Position numbers and translations under genes: made by a program. Shown in pieces: positions 27,001-33,761 of a DNA stretch of 64,000 nucleotides. The notes beneath the pieces were generated by a model. That model made no database searches. It saw only the letters and a list, made by a program, of their open reading frames with translations, and was not told where the DNA came from. The stretch's first letter is position 1. Every line of letters begins with the position of its first letter. This DNA comes from Atriophallophorus winterbourni (taxonomy: Eukaryota > Platyhelminthes > Trematoda > Plagiorchiida > Microphallidae). The DNA lies in the NCBI GenBank assembly GCA_013407085.1, contig JACCGJ010000641.1, positions 62,001 through 126,000 of the forward strand, read 5' to 3'.

Positions 27001-30000
27001 TACTGCTCAAGCTGGTTCGATCGATATTGATGTTGGCCAAGGCAATGACAGATCGCGAACTGTAATGGACCAAGAAAAAGTCTTCACTAGCAATCCCTTG
27101 GCAAATGTCAGTAGTGAGGTTTTTAAACCACAACTGTTTAAAAAAACACTCTTAAAACACAATGTGTACTCTAATATTCTTTTTGCAAAAGCTTAATCTG
27201 ACACAAGCGCTACAGCACAGTAGTAGTGATTCACTTTCGTTTTTGCAACTTTCCATTTTGTGTATAAAGAAAGTGAATCACCACAGGACCAATCGTCTCA
27301 GTACACAAAAGTTCGGTCAATCGCTTTTGATCGCTATTGCCTCATCTGTTCTCTGTTCTCTCTGTTCTCAGTCAAGTCTTCGTGACAGTTTTGGGAACCA
27401 TGCTATCCACATGGTGCTTTCGTATGAATCTTCGATTATGCATTTTACTTACTACAGTTTTCAATTACCGATGACCTAGATAGTATTCGTGTATTGTCGG
27501 ACTATTAAATGTTTTGCCACGCAGAAGATAAATACTTTGAAAACTCGAATAGGCAGCACATAAGACGCCATCCAACAGTCGAATCTCTGCCCATGCATTT
27601 GATAAATCAAAGCCCAGGATAATATCTTGTTTACTTACGGATCGGAAAACAGTTGACGGTTAGCTTTCTTTGAACAAGAAGACAAGATGAAACCTCAAGC
27701 AGACGATTTCATCGAAAACAAACGTGAGCGGGACAATAGACGAACTTTATGATTACAGTCTCGATGAAGTTAGAAAGACATTTGGTACCGAAGCTATTCA
27801 CACGAGCTACTCAAATTTGTTTTGAAGAAAATTTGGTGGAAGAACTTCCGCTGCTACAAGTTATTTTAAGTAGAATTAGTTTTTCACCATACTTTATGGA
27901 ACACCACATGCGCGCAATGCCCAGAAAACAACGAGCACTAACAGTGCCAAAAACGCCTTTATATCTCAAACTTCAATTTGAGGACGATGCTCTAGCGACT
28001 CTCTAGCCCGTAAGCTAGAACAGATAGTACGGTGAACGCTACCTTCTGGGAAAGTGACATTAACATTCACCAGCAAACCGGTAATCCGGCGAAAGTTGAA
28101 AGACCAGCTAACTTGTTAGGCAAACCCAAAATGCATTTACAAATTCATCAGCTGCTGAGGTGCCGAATTAATTGGATGTACAATGCGAAAACTGGAAATG
28201 TGAATGAAAATCATCCAAGTTGGTTAAACAAAAGTTGTTCTAAGAAGTTAAACAGTTCAATCCTAGCTCAGCAGATCCACAAACCCCATCGAGTGAGACC
28301 GAAAGATGCGTTGACTCTCGTTTACAGGGTTCACGGAAACTTGGCTGGAACATTTCGAGAGAACAGCTGAGACAATAGCGATTAAAGTCTATCAACCAAA
28401 ATTATGTTTCCAAAAACGGTTGGTTCGTTATCTCTCGTTGCCTTGGTCATCATCGGTATCAATCAACCCAGCTTAAGTGATTACACGTGACATAAAATTT
28501 TGTTTGAGGTTTGATGTTGATTAGACTCAATATTTCCATTTTCTGATGCATGGATTGTAAAGGTTGATTTTAAATCCTCTTCCATCCGTATCTTTTTATA
28601 GTTTGATGCTAATGGCATATCGCATCTTTTGTGAGACACAATAAGCCTACCAGCACTGTTCAGGTTTTTCTACAATGTTGATGGTTTGAAATTCTGTCTG
28701 CCCCAAGAATATTTCTTTCCGCTAAGCGCACAATCACTCTATTAAGCACACTAAAAGTAGGAAAAGTGTCTAGGTGTTTAATGGTTGGTGAGCGTATAAC
28801 AGTTTCTAGTATAAATGATGTAGAGGTGCTATTCATCAATTAAGGAGTAAGTTTGATAGACTTAATCGCTAGATTGGTGCCACTATTGAAAGCATAAAAG
28901 TTACCAGTTTCGACACGGTTTTTGAAGCCAGGACAGCTGAAATCACAGAAACTCCGGCTCAACCCCATTCCATAGTTTGCGAATTAGTTTAGCCATAAGC
29001 ACGGCAGGAAGTCTCGGGTTTGAAAGATGAATTTGTCGAACTTGCATTTTCGAGTTTGAATTTAAAACTTTGCGCAGATTGCACAGAAATATTAGCTGGT
29101 ATATATGAATGCTGTAACTCCTTTGGTTACAAATTAATCTCGCTAGAAGAAATACCGACTGGCTCAGCCTCAGTTTTCCACAATAAAGGATTTGTGACGC
29201 AGTCTTTGCTCTGGTTAGGCCTTGTGATTAATGTGCATTCTATGGCGTGCTTTCGTTTGAATGGAGCTGATGGTGACACGATGCACATAACGTGTGCAAA
29301 GTTCGAGAAAGGCGTAGTACATTTTTATTTTCTCAGACTAACCTGAACTTTTGTACACATTTTGACCACATTTGTGATTCGCATAAATGCTAGCATTCAA
29401 ACACTTAATAACAATATGCAGTGTCTGTATGGACGCGATTTTATGGACTATTCTGAGACTATGATAAACGGTGTTTTTACGAGAGGGGTCATAAAGAGCG
29501 TCGGTACATAAGCGTTGGCTAACTTGACTGACACGCAACTTCACTTCTTATTTGGCGTTCAATTTACTCACTTACAATTTTAATTGGTTCTGCACCAATT
29601 ACATGATAGACTACATGATAGACTCAAATTCATACAGTCGAACTTCAACAGTACCACTTCCTCTTTAAAGATCGTATTCATTTTCATTTAGCGTACACAT
29701 GACTTGTTTCAAGGTAATCACCTCTAATTTCAGCTAATTTTTCACCTATTTAATTTTCAGGTCGTCGTACGAAATCCTAGGACGTTCCATATTCCCCGTT
29801 CCAGAGCTAATCTGTTTACATTGGAAATTCTTTTTGCGTTTGCGAAAAATTACGGGGATTCTTGGTTGGTTCCTAATTCTCATGCATCTAATGAAGAAAA
29901 TAAAAGTTATGAGAAAACATCTCATTAATAGTACGCTTTCCAGCTAGTGGTGGGTAATAGTCGTCCAAATAGATCCAAATATCTGTCCGGTTGCCGAAAG

Positions 30001-32732
30001 CAGCCCAATGCGCTGAGCTCAAAGCCAATCGAGCCATAGATTTAAATCGAAATTTCCTTATTTCTATGCTCCACATTGAGATTAACGCTAAGCACCATAA
30101 CAAAGCAAACTGGCTGTTATCAATGCAGCGAGTGTTTATTCTATAGAACCCGGGAACTGATAGGCTGACAAAATCAGACAGCAACGTTTTTGTTCGTGGT
30201 AATGAGACAATGTGAACCACAATGACCAACTGGTTAACGCGAATCGGGCTACGATATATTTCTCGAGTAAAACTTAAGAGGCCTTTCTTGGTCAGAAGAA
30301 AAATCGCTTCTTTGAAATCTCGAAAAATGTACTGAACTTGAGTTCAATAATCTGCGTGTTGTACGTCGCAAAGCAATTTGCAGCCGTCTTAATTTATCTA
30401 GAATTAAGTTCACATGCTTGAGCAGCGGTAAATATGTCAAGTATCTAGGCGTCACCGTATCCGACAACCTAATTTGTACTTATAAAGTTCATAAACGTTT
30501 CCGAATTTTCTGTTTTCGTTTTCTCGGCTATTCCTTTTCACTACAATACCATCTCCTTAAAAGTTAAACTGCCTCTAAAACGAGATCAAAACATATCATA
30601 CCTCCTTCTCGAGCTTTATTATTTCACAAGTCGTTCATTATATTTTCATAAAGATACCTTTGTAAAAGGAAACTGCTTATTTAACAATTACAATTAATAA
30701 AATTATCTCGTTGATATCGTGGTTAAAGTCTCAGTGAATATTTTTCTTTTATGTGCAATTTGTACCGTATTCGTCGTGCGTTTGTAAAATTCGTCTTCAG
30801 CTACAATGTCGACAATTTTCGAATAAGGCTCATCCTTCTTCTTTTTCATTGCTACAGTTTAGTAAATGTTTTAACGATGATCGAAATACGTCGAAACAAC
30901 GGCGAGCTTCAGTTTCCTGGGACAAATAGGCTTCAAGTCACCAGTTACATGTTTTTGCTGTTTTCGCTTTGAATAAAGCAGTTTTCAAAGTCACACAATA
31001 CAAAACGCAGGATAAAAAGTATTTCGCATTGTACCATCCGGTGCGCAACAGAATTTTTAGGAGTAGTAATCCTAAGCTTATTTTCGTTTTTCTGCCAATC
31101 AGCAATTCATCAGGACCTAAAATCGTCTATTTGCTGATGAATCGGCTACTATCTCTTGGAACAGCTATGTCGAATATGAACAATATAGATTCATTTCTTA
31201 CCAAAGAGTTTTTCTCGATTAAACTTCAAAACCACGTTGAAAATTGTCAATGTGCTCAACAAAAAAACTGGCAACCAGCATAAAGCATTTCATCACGTGT
31301 CTGGATTTTTCAGATTAAACTTGATGACGATTAACACACAAAATGCCTATTTTTGAAATGGTTGCTATCACTATATTTTGTTACTTATAGAGAAATTTGG
31401 GCATAGTTGTCATTAAAATAATCGAAGCTAGTTAAATGTTGTGCTATTTTTGCTTATAATTATGTGAACACTGTCATCAATCTAATGAACTTTAACTGGT
31501 TAGGTTCACATAAGATTTATAAAAATATTCAGAGGATTTGATGAAATTTACTACGTCAGGCTCATTAGAGCTTTTAAAATTCTCTCGTTAATAAGAATAC
31601 ATGTATTTAGCAATTAGATATACAGATGCTTTATTATATTTTCATCGCAAATTTATGATATGGCTACGAAGCGAACAAACGTCATTCGTGAATTAAATCG
31701 AGTGCATACTTCTTGACCATCTTTATAGAGTGAGACTGAAAAGCACTTCCAAGAAAAATAGTCCCGATAACAAAGGCATGTGCTTCTAATAAAGACGATC
31801 AAAATTTATGTGCAGCATCAACCTTACTGGATATGAAAAGTGACATGCCTTCTCGTCTTATTGATGGTTTAATAGTATGATAGAGGTACGTTTTACCTTC
31901 ATGAATTATTGTACCAATGAGAATGTCATTAACATTTACTGTAGACAAATATCTGCATACTTTCGTATTAGAGCCAATTGATTGTTCATAAATTTCATTG
32001 GAATATGAAGAGATGCGATTTCTGATATCTATTATGGCTATCTATATATCAGGCTATCTTCATGATTTACATTTTCGAACCAGTAAAAACACTTTTAACA
32101 TGATTAATGGTCTCGCCTTCTGTCTAAGATCTCGTGCATTACCAAAAACGTTTTCGGTTACTTCTCCATACATATATATTGATGTTTCTAAAAATAATGA
32201 AGGTCCTCAAAACAAAATCCATGTTGAATAATTCTGAGAAATTTTTTTCAATTTACAACATCGTATCCAGATCTTACAATAACTTGTTTAAAAATGTGGT
32301 AAGAATGTGAAAATTATCTAGAGTGATTTTCAGATGTAAAACCAAATTTATGCAACTAGTACGTAAGAATAAATTGTATAAGGTAAGAGATCTACGTTAT
32401 TTGCATCCGCCATATAATTTATAAATACGCATTCAGATTAATTTAAAATAGAACTTGTAAGATATATAGATAAGGAAAGAAAGAATTAATATATTTGTTT
32501 CATTGTTATCGCTTATTGTGTTCATGAATACAAGTTAACATGATGAAAAGAGAAATCAACAAGGGAATTTTGATTTTTGATCGCATAACAAAAGCACATA
32601 TATCGAGGGTGAATAAATCCAACACAATCATTCATCTAATCTTCACAAACAAGGTATTCGGCTCTGAAAATACGTACCTCTCTTGGCCAATGAATTCTGA
32701 TCGTTGATATCGACTGAATGTTGGCATCCCAT
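2877..32732 (-). CDS. PPEF: PPEF/rdgC-type serine/threonine protein phosphatase, partial gene of six exons
   Basis: Gene-level entry. Exons on the minus strand, 5' to 3', are 32674-32732, 20371-20491, 18211-18298, 7103-7230, 4168-4329 and 2877-3043. Every junction has GT/AG ends and matching phase. The protein starts with MGC, which suggests N-myristoylation. It then has an IQ motif ([19 protein letters not shown]), which in this family binds calmodulin, a linker with the PPEF-like YKGPRIRFP, and the start of a metallophosphatase domain with [19 protein letters not shown] and FLNRGNHED, which supply metal ligands. In flies and vertebrates this family acts in sensory neurons and photoreceptors. 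The rest of the catalytic domain and the usual EF-hands are missing from the window. The introns are large (1.1-12.2 kb) and full of repeats. Family identity is secure from motif order; the exact donor of exon 1 is less certain. Confidence 0.9.
3534..3770 (-). repeat. Degenerate copy of the 236-bp hammerhead repeat
   Basis: Oriented as in the reference unit at 25233-25592, with the ribozyme on the minus strand. Conserved blocks are the GCATTTCTTTCACACG start, GACAGTAGGGTCAGGATCCG, GAAATGGTAAACAAGG, GGCACGACCAACTTGTTCAATC and ATTAAACCCAAGG. The ribozyme core is destroyed: the CUGAUGA and stem II positions do not survive. It lies in the PPEF intron 3044-4167. Confidence 0.75.
3836..4000 (+). 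repeat. Degenerate copy of the hammerhead repeat, opposite orientation
   Basis: Reads as the reverse complement of the neighbouring copy: ACGGATCCCGATCCTG, then a CTGATGG core remnant, GAACCCGGTCGTGGGGTG, ATGCATGCAAATAAGG and GAACAGGTTGGTTGTGCC. Stem II is deleted, so the ribozyme is inactive. With the copy at 3534-3770 it forms a head-to-head inverted pair inside one host intron. Confidence 0.75.
4168..4329 (-). CDS. PPEF: PPEF exon: GDLHG catalytic motif
   Basis: Bounded by a TTTTCTTTCCAG acceptor and an AAG|GTTAGT donor; 54 codons, phase 0 at both ends. It starts [16 protein letters not shown], a helix corresponding to the region just before the catalytic core in PPEF proteins, and reaches [15 protein letters not shown]. 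The Asp and His of GDLHG coordinate the first metal ion in PPP phosphatases. It joins in frame to the exons at 7103-7230 and 2877-3043. Confidence 0.92.
5033..5155. repeat. Compound microsatellite (TAA)n / (TTA)n / (GAT)n
   Basis: A run of AATAATAAT merges into TTATAATTA repeats and then into ATGATGATG with occasional TGATAATGA interruptions. It lies inside the PPEF intron 4330-7102 and would be length-variable between individuals. Confidence 0.95.
5527..6030 (-). pseudogene. CR1-like LINE, C-terminal fragment
   Basis: An open stretch of 167 codons matches the C-terminal domain of the CR1-like family also seen at 928-2650. It contains [49 protein letters not shown] and [16 protein letters not shown]. 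The reverse transcriptase core is missing, as expected for a 5'-truncated insertion. It lies in a PPEF intron in the same orientation as the gene. Confidence 0.85.
6045..6335 (-). pseudogene. RTE-like LINE, 3'-terminal fragment
   Basis: Reverse complement of the last few hundred bases of the element at 48012-51868. Shared blocks include the complement of the zinc-finger segment (ACTAAACAGTCCGATTCGGG at 6090), the CGCTCAGAGCGATAGGCAA stretch, and GTGAGCGGTCAAGAGC near 6258. Coding potential is lost. Confidence 0.75.
6655..6855 (+). pseudogene. CR1-like LINE, extreme C-terminal fragment
   Basis: Translates to [19 protein letters not shown] followed by [18 protein letters not shown] and a stop. 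This matches the end of the CR1-like protein in the neighbouring copies. It is a short, 5'-truncated insertion in a PPEF intron, opposite to the gene. Confidence 0.8.
7103..7230 (-). CDS. PPEF: PPEF exon: linker before the catalytic core
   Basis: Starts after GACATTCCAG with TG (completing ATG with the last base of the exon at 18211-18298) and ends at AAG|GTAATG in phase 0. It encodes [20 protein letters not shown] and then [19 protein letters not shown]. The YxGPRxxFPL phrase followed by a helix is characteristic of the PPEF segment between the IQ motif and the phosphatase domain. Confidence 0.9.
8446..9510 (-). pseudogene. CR1-like LINE remnant, RT palm to C-terminus
   Basis: The minus strand gives [17 protein letters not shown] and LFADDVRIW between about 9500 and 9330, then [32 protein letters not shown] and [18 protein letters not shown], ending with [13 protein letters not shown] near 8560. 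Between the two halves lies an AT-rich stretch of about 90 bp (9207-9300). The FADD catalytic pair is kept, but stops and frameshifts make it non-functional. Confidence 0.85.
9207..9302. repeat. AT-rich simple sequence inside the CR1 copy
   Basis: Almost pure A and T with repeated ATATAATTA, TAGATATCTA and TATATAG units. It interrupts the CR1 copy between the palm domain and the C-terminal domain, so it is a later expansion or insertion. Confidence 0.7.
9530..9720. repeat. Unclassified dispersed repeat, copy 1
   Basis: The stretch GAAAGTAGTACACAAAGATA, then TACTTTGAGGCAACTATTC, GGGTTCGTACCACAAACCAC and GATGTTCAAACACCTG recurs in altered form at 18595-18760 and, in part, at 20815-20880. No coding capacity or terminal repeats are visible. 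Type unknown. Confidence 0.45.
9995..10214 (+). CDS. Possible small two-exon gene, product unknown
   Basis: An ATG at 9995 opens 19 codons ending CAC|GTGAGT at 10051. A 46-nt stretch ending ATTATCAG follows, and the frame continues in phase from 10098 to a TAA at 10212-10214, giving about 57 residues. The product has four Cys and four His in the first 28 residues ([12 protein letters not shown], then KEHHLECGYKC), but I recognise no family. AATAAA overlaps the stop codon at 10210-10215. It lies in a PPEF intron on the opposite strand. It could equally be a chance combination. Confidence 0.3.
10365..10960 (+). pseudogene. RTE-like LINE, interrupted 3' fragment
   Basis: Near 10378 the sequence resembles the [12 protein letters not shown] region of the full-length RTE. 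After an unrelated gap (about 10450-10600) it resumes at the [10 protein letters not shown] region near 10620 and runs to a GACCGAAGGAGGTCAACAAC 3' end. Stops are frequent. Confidence 0.75.
11605..12065 (+). pseudogene. CR1-like LINE, C-terminal fragment
   Basis: A 135-codon open stretch with [33 protein letters not shown] and [16 protein letters not shown], again the C-terminal domain of the CR1-like family. 5'-truncated insertion in a PPEF intron, antisense to the gene. Confidence 0.85.
12775..14137 (-). mobile_element. 5'-truncated RTE-like LINE with 10-bp target duplication
   Basis: The minus strand covers the RT palm to 3' end of the element at 48012-51868: [16 protein letters not shown] near 14030, [14 protein letters not shown] near 13690, RMPPLGRP-type C-terminal text near 13130 and a CKRCGRDC zinc finger near 12900, in several frames. 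The 3' end is the same GGAGGCCAACAAC-type tail. TGACGATAAT at 12765-12774 and TGACGATGAT at 14138-14147 flank it as a target duplication with one mismatch. The coding frame is broken by indels. Confidence 0.88.
14311..14610 (-). repeat. Hammerhead repeat, 1.2 units
   Basis: A full unit plus the start of a second one, about 234 bp apart, marked by TGCATGTATTTCCATCACAC at about 14318 and its variant near 14552. The ribozyme core is damaged: the complement of CUGAUGAG reads CTCAACAAG. The ACCGGT stem III palindrome is kept in both. Confidence 0.8.
15705..15920 (-). repeat. Degenerate hammerhead repeat, rearranged
   Basis: Starts like the reference unit (CCGTGCTTTTTGTACTCATC, GGACAGTGATTTTAAG, GAAGAATGGCAAACAAG), then flips at about 15820 into the complementary orientation (GTGCTTGGACACATG, ATGTTGATCGTACCAATCTT). 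This suggests two copies fused by deletion. Confidence 0.6.
17700..17870 (-). repeat. Hammerhead repeat, right part, partly kept core
   Basis: Blocks ATAAGGCTGGCAAGACTAAC, TTCAATTCCATGCGCC and TCAAACCCAGG precede CACTACCGGTTTCGTGATG and ATTCATCAG. On the minus strand CUGAUGA, GAAA and the ACCGGU stem III survive and the cleavage triplet is GUA, but stem II no longer pairs well. Confidence 0.75.
18211..18298 (-). CDS. PPEF: PPEF exon: short linker after the IQ motif
   Basis: Flanked by a GTCTTTTCAG acceptor and an ACAA|GTGAGT donor; 29 codons plus one base. It encodes [18 protein letters not shown] and [11 protein letters not shown]. The sequence is not itself diagnostic, but it starts in phase 0 as required by the IQ exon and leaves one base as required by the exon at 7103-7230. 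Its aromatic-rich start matches where PPEF proteins have the LxxFF segment. Confidence 0.8.
18299..20370 (-). other. PPEF intron of 2,072 nt
   Basis: Holds a copy of the unclassified repeat (18595-18760). Otherwise AT-rich DNA with no gene or element I can support. Confidence 0.7.
18595..18760. repeat. Unclassified dispersed repeat, copy 2
   Basis: GAAAGTAGTCAACGAAGC, then TATACTTTGAATCAACTTTC and TTTGAACTACGAATCATAAG parallel the copy at 9530-9720 at recognisable but low identity. A further short trace lies at 20815-20880. Family unknown. Confidence 0.4.
20371..20491 (-). CDS. PPEF: PPEF exon: IQ motif
   Basis: Bounded by a CAAGGTATCAG acceptor and an AAA|GTAAGA donor; one base plus 40 codons. 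Encodes [19 protein letters not shown] followed by [19 protein letters not shown]. This is a canonical IQ motif (I-Q-x-W-Y-R-R-Y) followed by the Q-S-x-E-Y-x-x-E-Q phrase shared by PPEF1, PPEF2 and rdgC. IQ motifs bind calmodulin, which regulates phosphatase activity in this family. An alternative acceptor nine bases upstream would change only the junction residues. Confidence 0.93.
21580..21900 (-). pseudogene. RTE-like LINE, 3' fragment
   Basis: Complement of the RTE 3' end: GGTCGATGGGAACAGTGGAT, GTACATCACAAGCACATG, CGCTTACAGCGATAGGCAA, CAGCCAAGAGCAGTATCTGC and GTCAAGAGCTTTCATATCTC match the minus copy at 47450-47923 with many changes. No coding potential remains. Confidence 0.75.
24440..24532 (-). 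repeat. Partial hammerhead repeat
   Basis: GCATGCATTTCCATCACACC, ATTCATCAGGTAGGGACAG and CGGCATGCC mark the left third of a unit. It breaks off against the plus-oriented array that follows. The ribozyme core is altered in stem II. Confidence 0.7.
24533..25045 (+). repeat. Tandem hammerhead repeats, about 2.2 units, plus orientation
   Basis: Three successive unit starts (near 24533, 24752 and 24982) are spaced about 220-230 bp. Shared blocks are GTGTGTGATAAAAATGCAT, GGTTGGTCGTACCAGCC, CCAACAGTGGCATAAAAACG, GTTTACCATTTTCCCACTG and CGGATCCCGATCCTACTGTC. At 24959 CTGATGAGTGCAAACA is intact, but the GAAA side is lost; at 24752 the ACCGGTC stem III and cleavage site are kept, but the CUGAUGA side is lost. 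Confidence 0.8.
25262..25306 (-). ncRNA. Predicted type I hammerhead ribozyme
   Basis: Read on the minus strand: CCTAC (25306-25302, stem I 5' side), CTGATGA (25301-25295), GTGC-AAACA-GCAC (stem II and loop), GAAA (25281-25278), then CC-GG forming a three-pair stem III with the flanking A and U, and the cleavage triplet GTC ending at 25272. Next comes GTGGG (25271-25267), which pairs with CCTAC including one U-G pair. All invariant hammerhead bases are present. The minute palindromic stem III resembles the schistosome Sm-alpha ribozyme, where short stem III is thought to favour dimeric pairing. Predicted cut: between 25272 and 25271. Self-cleavage has not been shown. Confidence 0.85.
25502..25542 (-). 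ncRNA. Second hammerhead copy, probably inactive
   Basis: Exactly 236 bp from the intact copy. CTGATGA and the GTGC/GCAC stem II are perfect, but GAAA reads AAAA, so the invariant G12 (general base in cleavage) is changed. Stem III becomes AUC/GGU, still pairable through a wobble. Confidence 0.75.
26310..26440 (+). repeat. Partial hammerhead repeat
   Basis: CGTGGGGTGTCTGTGTGTGA, TGAAACCCCATCC and GTGATTGAGAACGGTG follow the plus-orientation unit after the cleavage site. The core itself is missing. A short (ACTAAT)n run lies just upstream at about 26278-26301. Confidence 0.55.
30290..30490 (+). pseudogene. Weak LINE reverse transcriptase trace
   Basis: One frame reads [17 protein letters not shown] near 30425-30475, resembling the KYLGVxIS phrase after the palm domain of CR1/Jockey-type elements. 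The flanks are too decayed to confirm. Confidence 0.35.
32674..32732 (-). CDS. PPEF: PPEF first coding exon, MGC N-terminus
   Basis: ATG at 32732 opens [18 protein letters not shown], resembling the MGC-led N-termini of PPEF proteins, where Gly2 is a myristoylation target and Cys3 could be palmitoylated, placing the enzyme at membranes. With the donor GTAC|GTATTT the exon leaves AC, which the IQ exon completes as ACC (Thr). An alternative donor four bases earlier (AGAG|GTACGT) would pair with an acceptor nine bases upstream of the IQ exon start. Either way the frame runs on into the IQ motif. Confidence 0.75.
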
Positions 32733-32844
32733 GCTTGATAATTTGACTTTTCATGAATTAAAAAGTTTTTAATACGATATTTGATAATTATTTAGATAAA
32801 GTTGAAAATGTAATGACCATGAAATTAAGCAATATACATATATA

Positions 32845-33331
32845 AAACAAGTTCAGTTCAGTTGCACAGGAAAATAAGTAGCTAACGAGCCAATCGAGCA
32901 TCCAGAATTTTTTTCGGTAAAGTGCCACAATAAGTACCCAACACAGCCAAAACGTTTTTCTTCTTTTTTCTCTCGAAATCTTTAACGATCTAGACATCAA
33001 AAGAATGTTGGTATTGAATTCAGGGAGCACCTCGTTATAACCTATACTAGAAAATAAAAAGCAAATTTCTTCACCAGTTCAGTTTAATTCAGTTGGTACA
33101 GGACTGTATTTGGATGAAAAGCTAATTGAGCGTAGAGGAGCTCTGTCAGTGGATAGATTCTATGGGGCACCCTCCACTGCCAAGTTTAGTTCAGTTCAAT
33201 TCAGTTCAGTTGCACAGGACAGTAAGTGGCAAATGAGCCAATCGAGCGTCCAGAATTTCTTTTGGTGGAGAGCTGCAGAGAAGCAACCACCACTGCTAAA
33301 GCGTTTATTATTATTGTGATTTGGATATCCT
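32845..33331 (-). repeat. CR1 3' region repeats (TTCAGTTCAGTTGCACAGGA family)
   Basis: The block CAGTTCAGTTGCACAGGA followed by GAGCCAATCGAGCGTCCAGA and TTTCTTTTGGTGGA occurs at about 32850, 33080 and 33190, and again at 54195 next to a CR1-B C-terminal fragment. It therefore appears to be the 3' untranslated end of that CR1 family, repeated here two or three times. The last copy is cut at 33331 by the Gypsy insertion and seems to resume at 38230. Confidence 0.6.
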
Positions 33332-33696
33332 TGTAGCAACTTGTAATTTCACTTTCTTTTCAATTGTACTTCCATTTCCATCAATGTTTGTTTTAATCAA
33401 CCATTATTCCAGAATATACATTTTCCGGTGGCGTTCCTCCTCTGCTTCATTTTCGTGGTGCTGCGTTATTGCGTGTTTGCGAATGACGACATTAACAGCA
33501 AAATTGACTTTCGCCACATTTTTCAGCTTCGCCAATTCTAATTGCTGATCAACGCGATACACCGGAGTTTGGAGCTGGAATATTTTTGTGTGCGGATATT
33601 TGCATTGAACATTGAAGTTCCACTAATCGTGAGTTCGTTCCTTGTCTATTTTTACTATAACATTTTCCTGTTATATTTTTGCATTTATCCACTACA
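33332..33696 (+). repeat. Gypsy 5' LTR
   Basis: Begins TGTAGCAACTTG and ends CATTTATCCACTACA, so it has TGTAG/CTACA inverted ends. It carries an uninterrupted TTAA at the position where the 3' LTR holds the MITE, and serves as the empty site for that insertion. Confidence 0.95.
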
Positions 33697-33761
33697 TAAT
33701 TGGTGAGCCCGTATTCCATTTTTCGCTCAGAACTCCCATTATTTCTTTCAATTTTGCTATA

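Larger units (their letters stand above)
20492..32673 (-). other. PPEF intron 1 of about 12.2 kb
   Basis: Separates the N-terminal MGC exon from the IQ exon. It contains an RTE fragment (21580-21900), the main hammerhead repeat arrays (24440-25592), a partial hammerhead repeat (26310-26440) and a weak LINE trace near 30290-30490. Open stretches at 27749-28006, 28032-28370 and 29020-29346 resemble nothing I know and are no longer than chance allows. A GTCGTCGTACG-led open stretch at 29760-29926 follows a good plus-strand acceptor but is unrecognised. The rest is AT-rich and unassigned. Confidence 0.65.

Noticed and set aside
27749..28370. Two adjacent plus-strand open frames of 85 and 112 codons
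   Set aside because: Different frames, no recognised domain, no splice support joining them.
29020..29346. 108-codon plus-strand open frame
   Set aside because: No recognised motif; length is near the chance limit for this base composition and window size.
29760..29926. Open stretch after TTTAATTTTCAG reading [18 protein letters not shown]
   Set aside because: The acceptor is good, but no upstream exon in phase could be found and the sequence matches nothing known to me.
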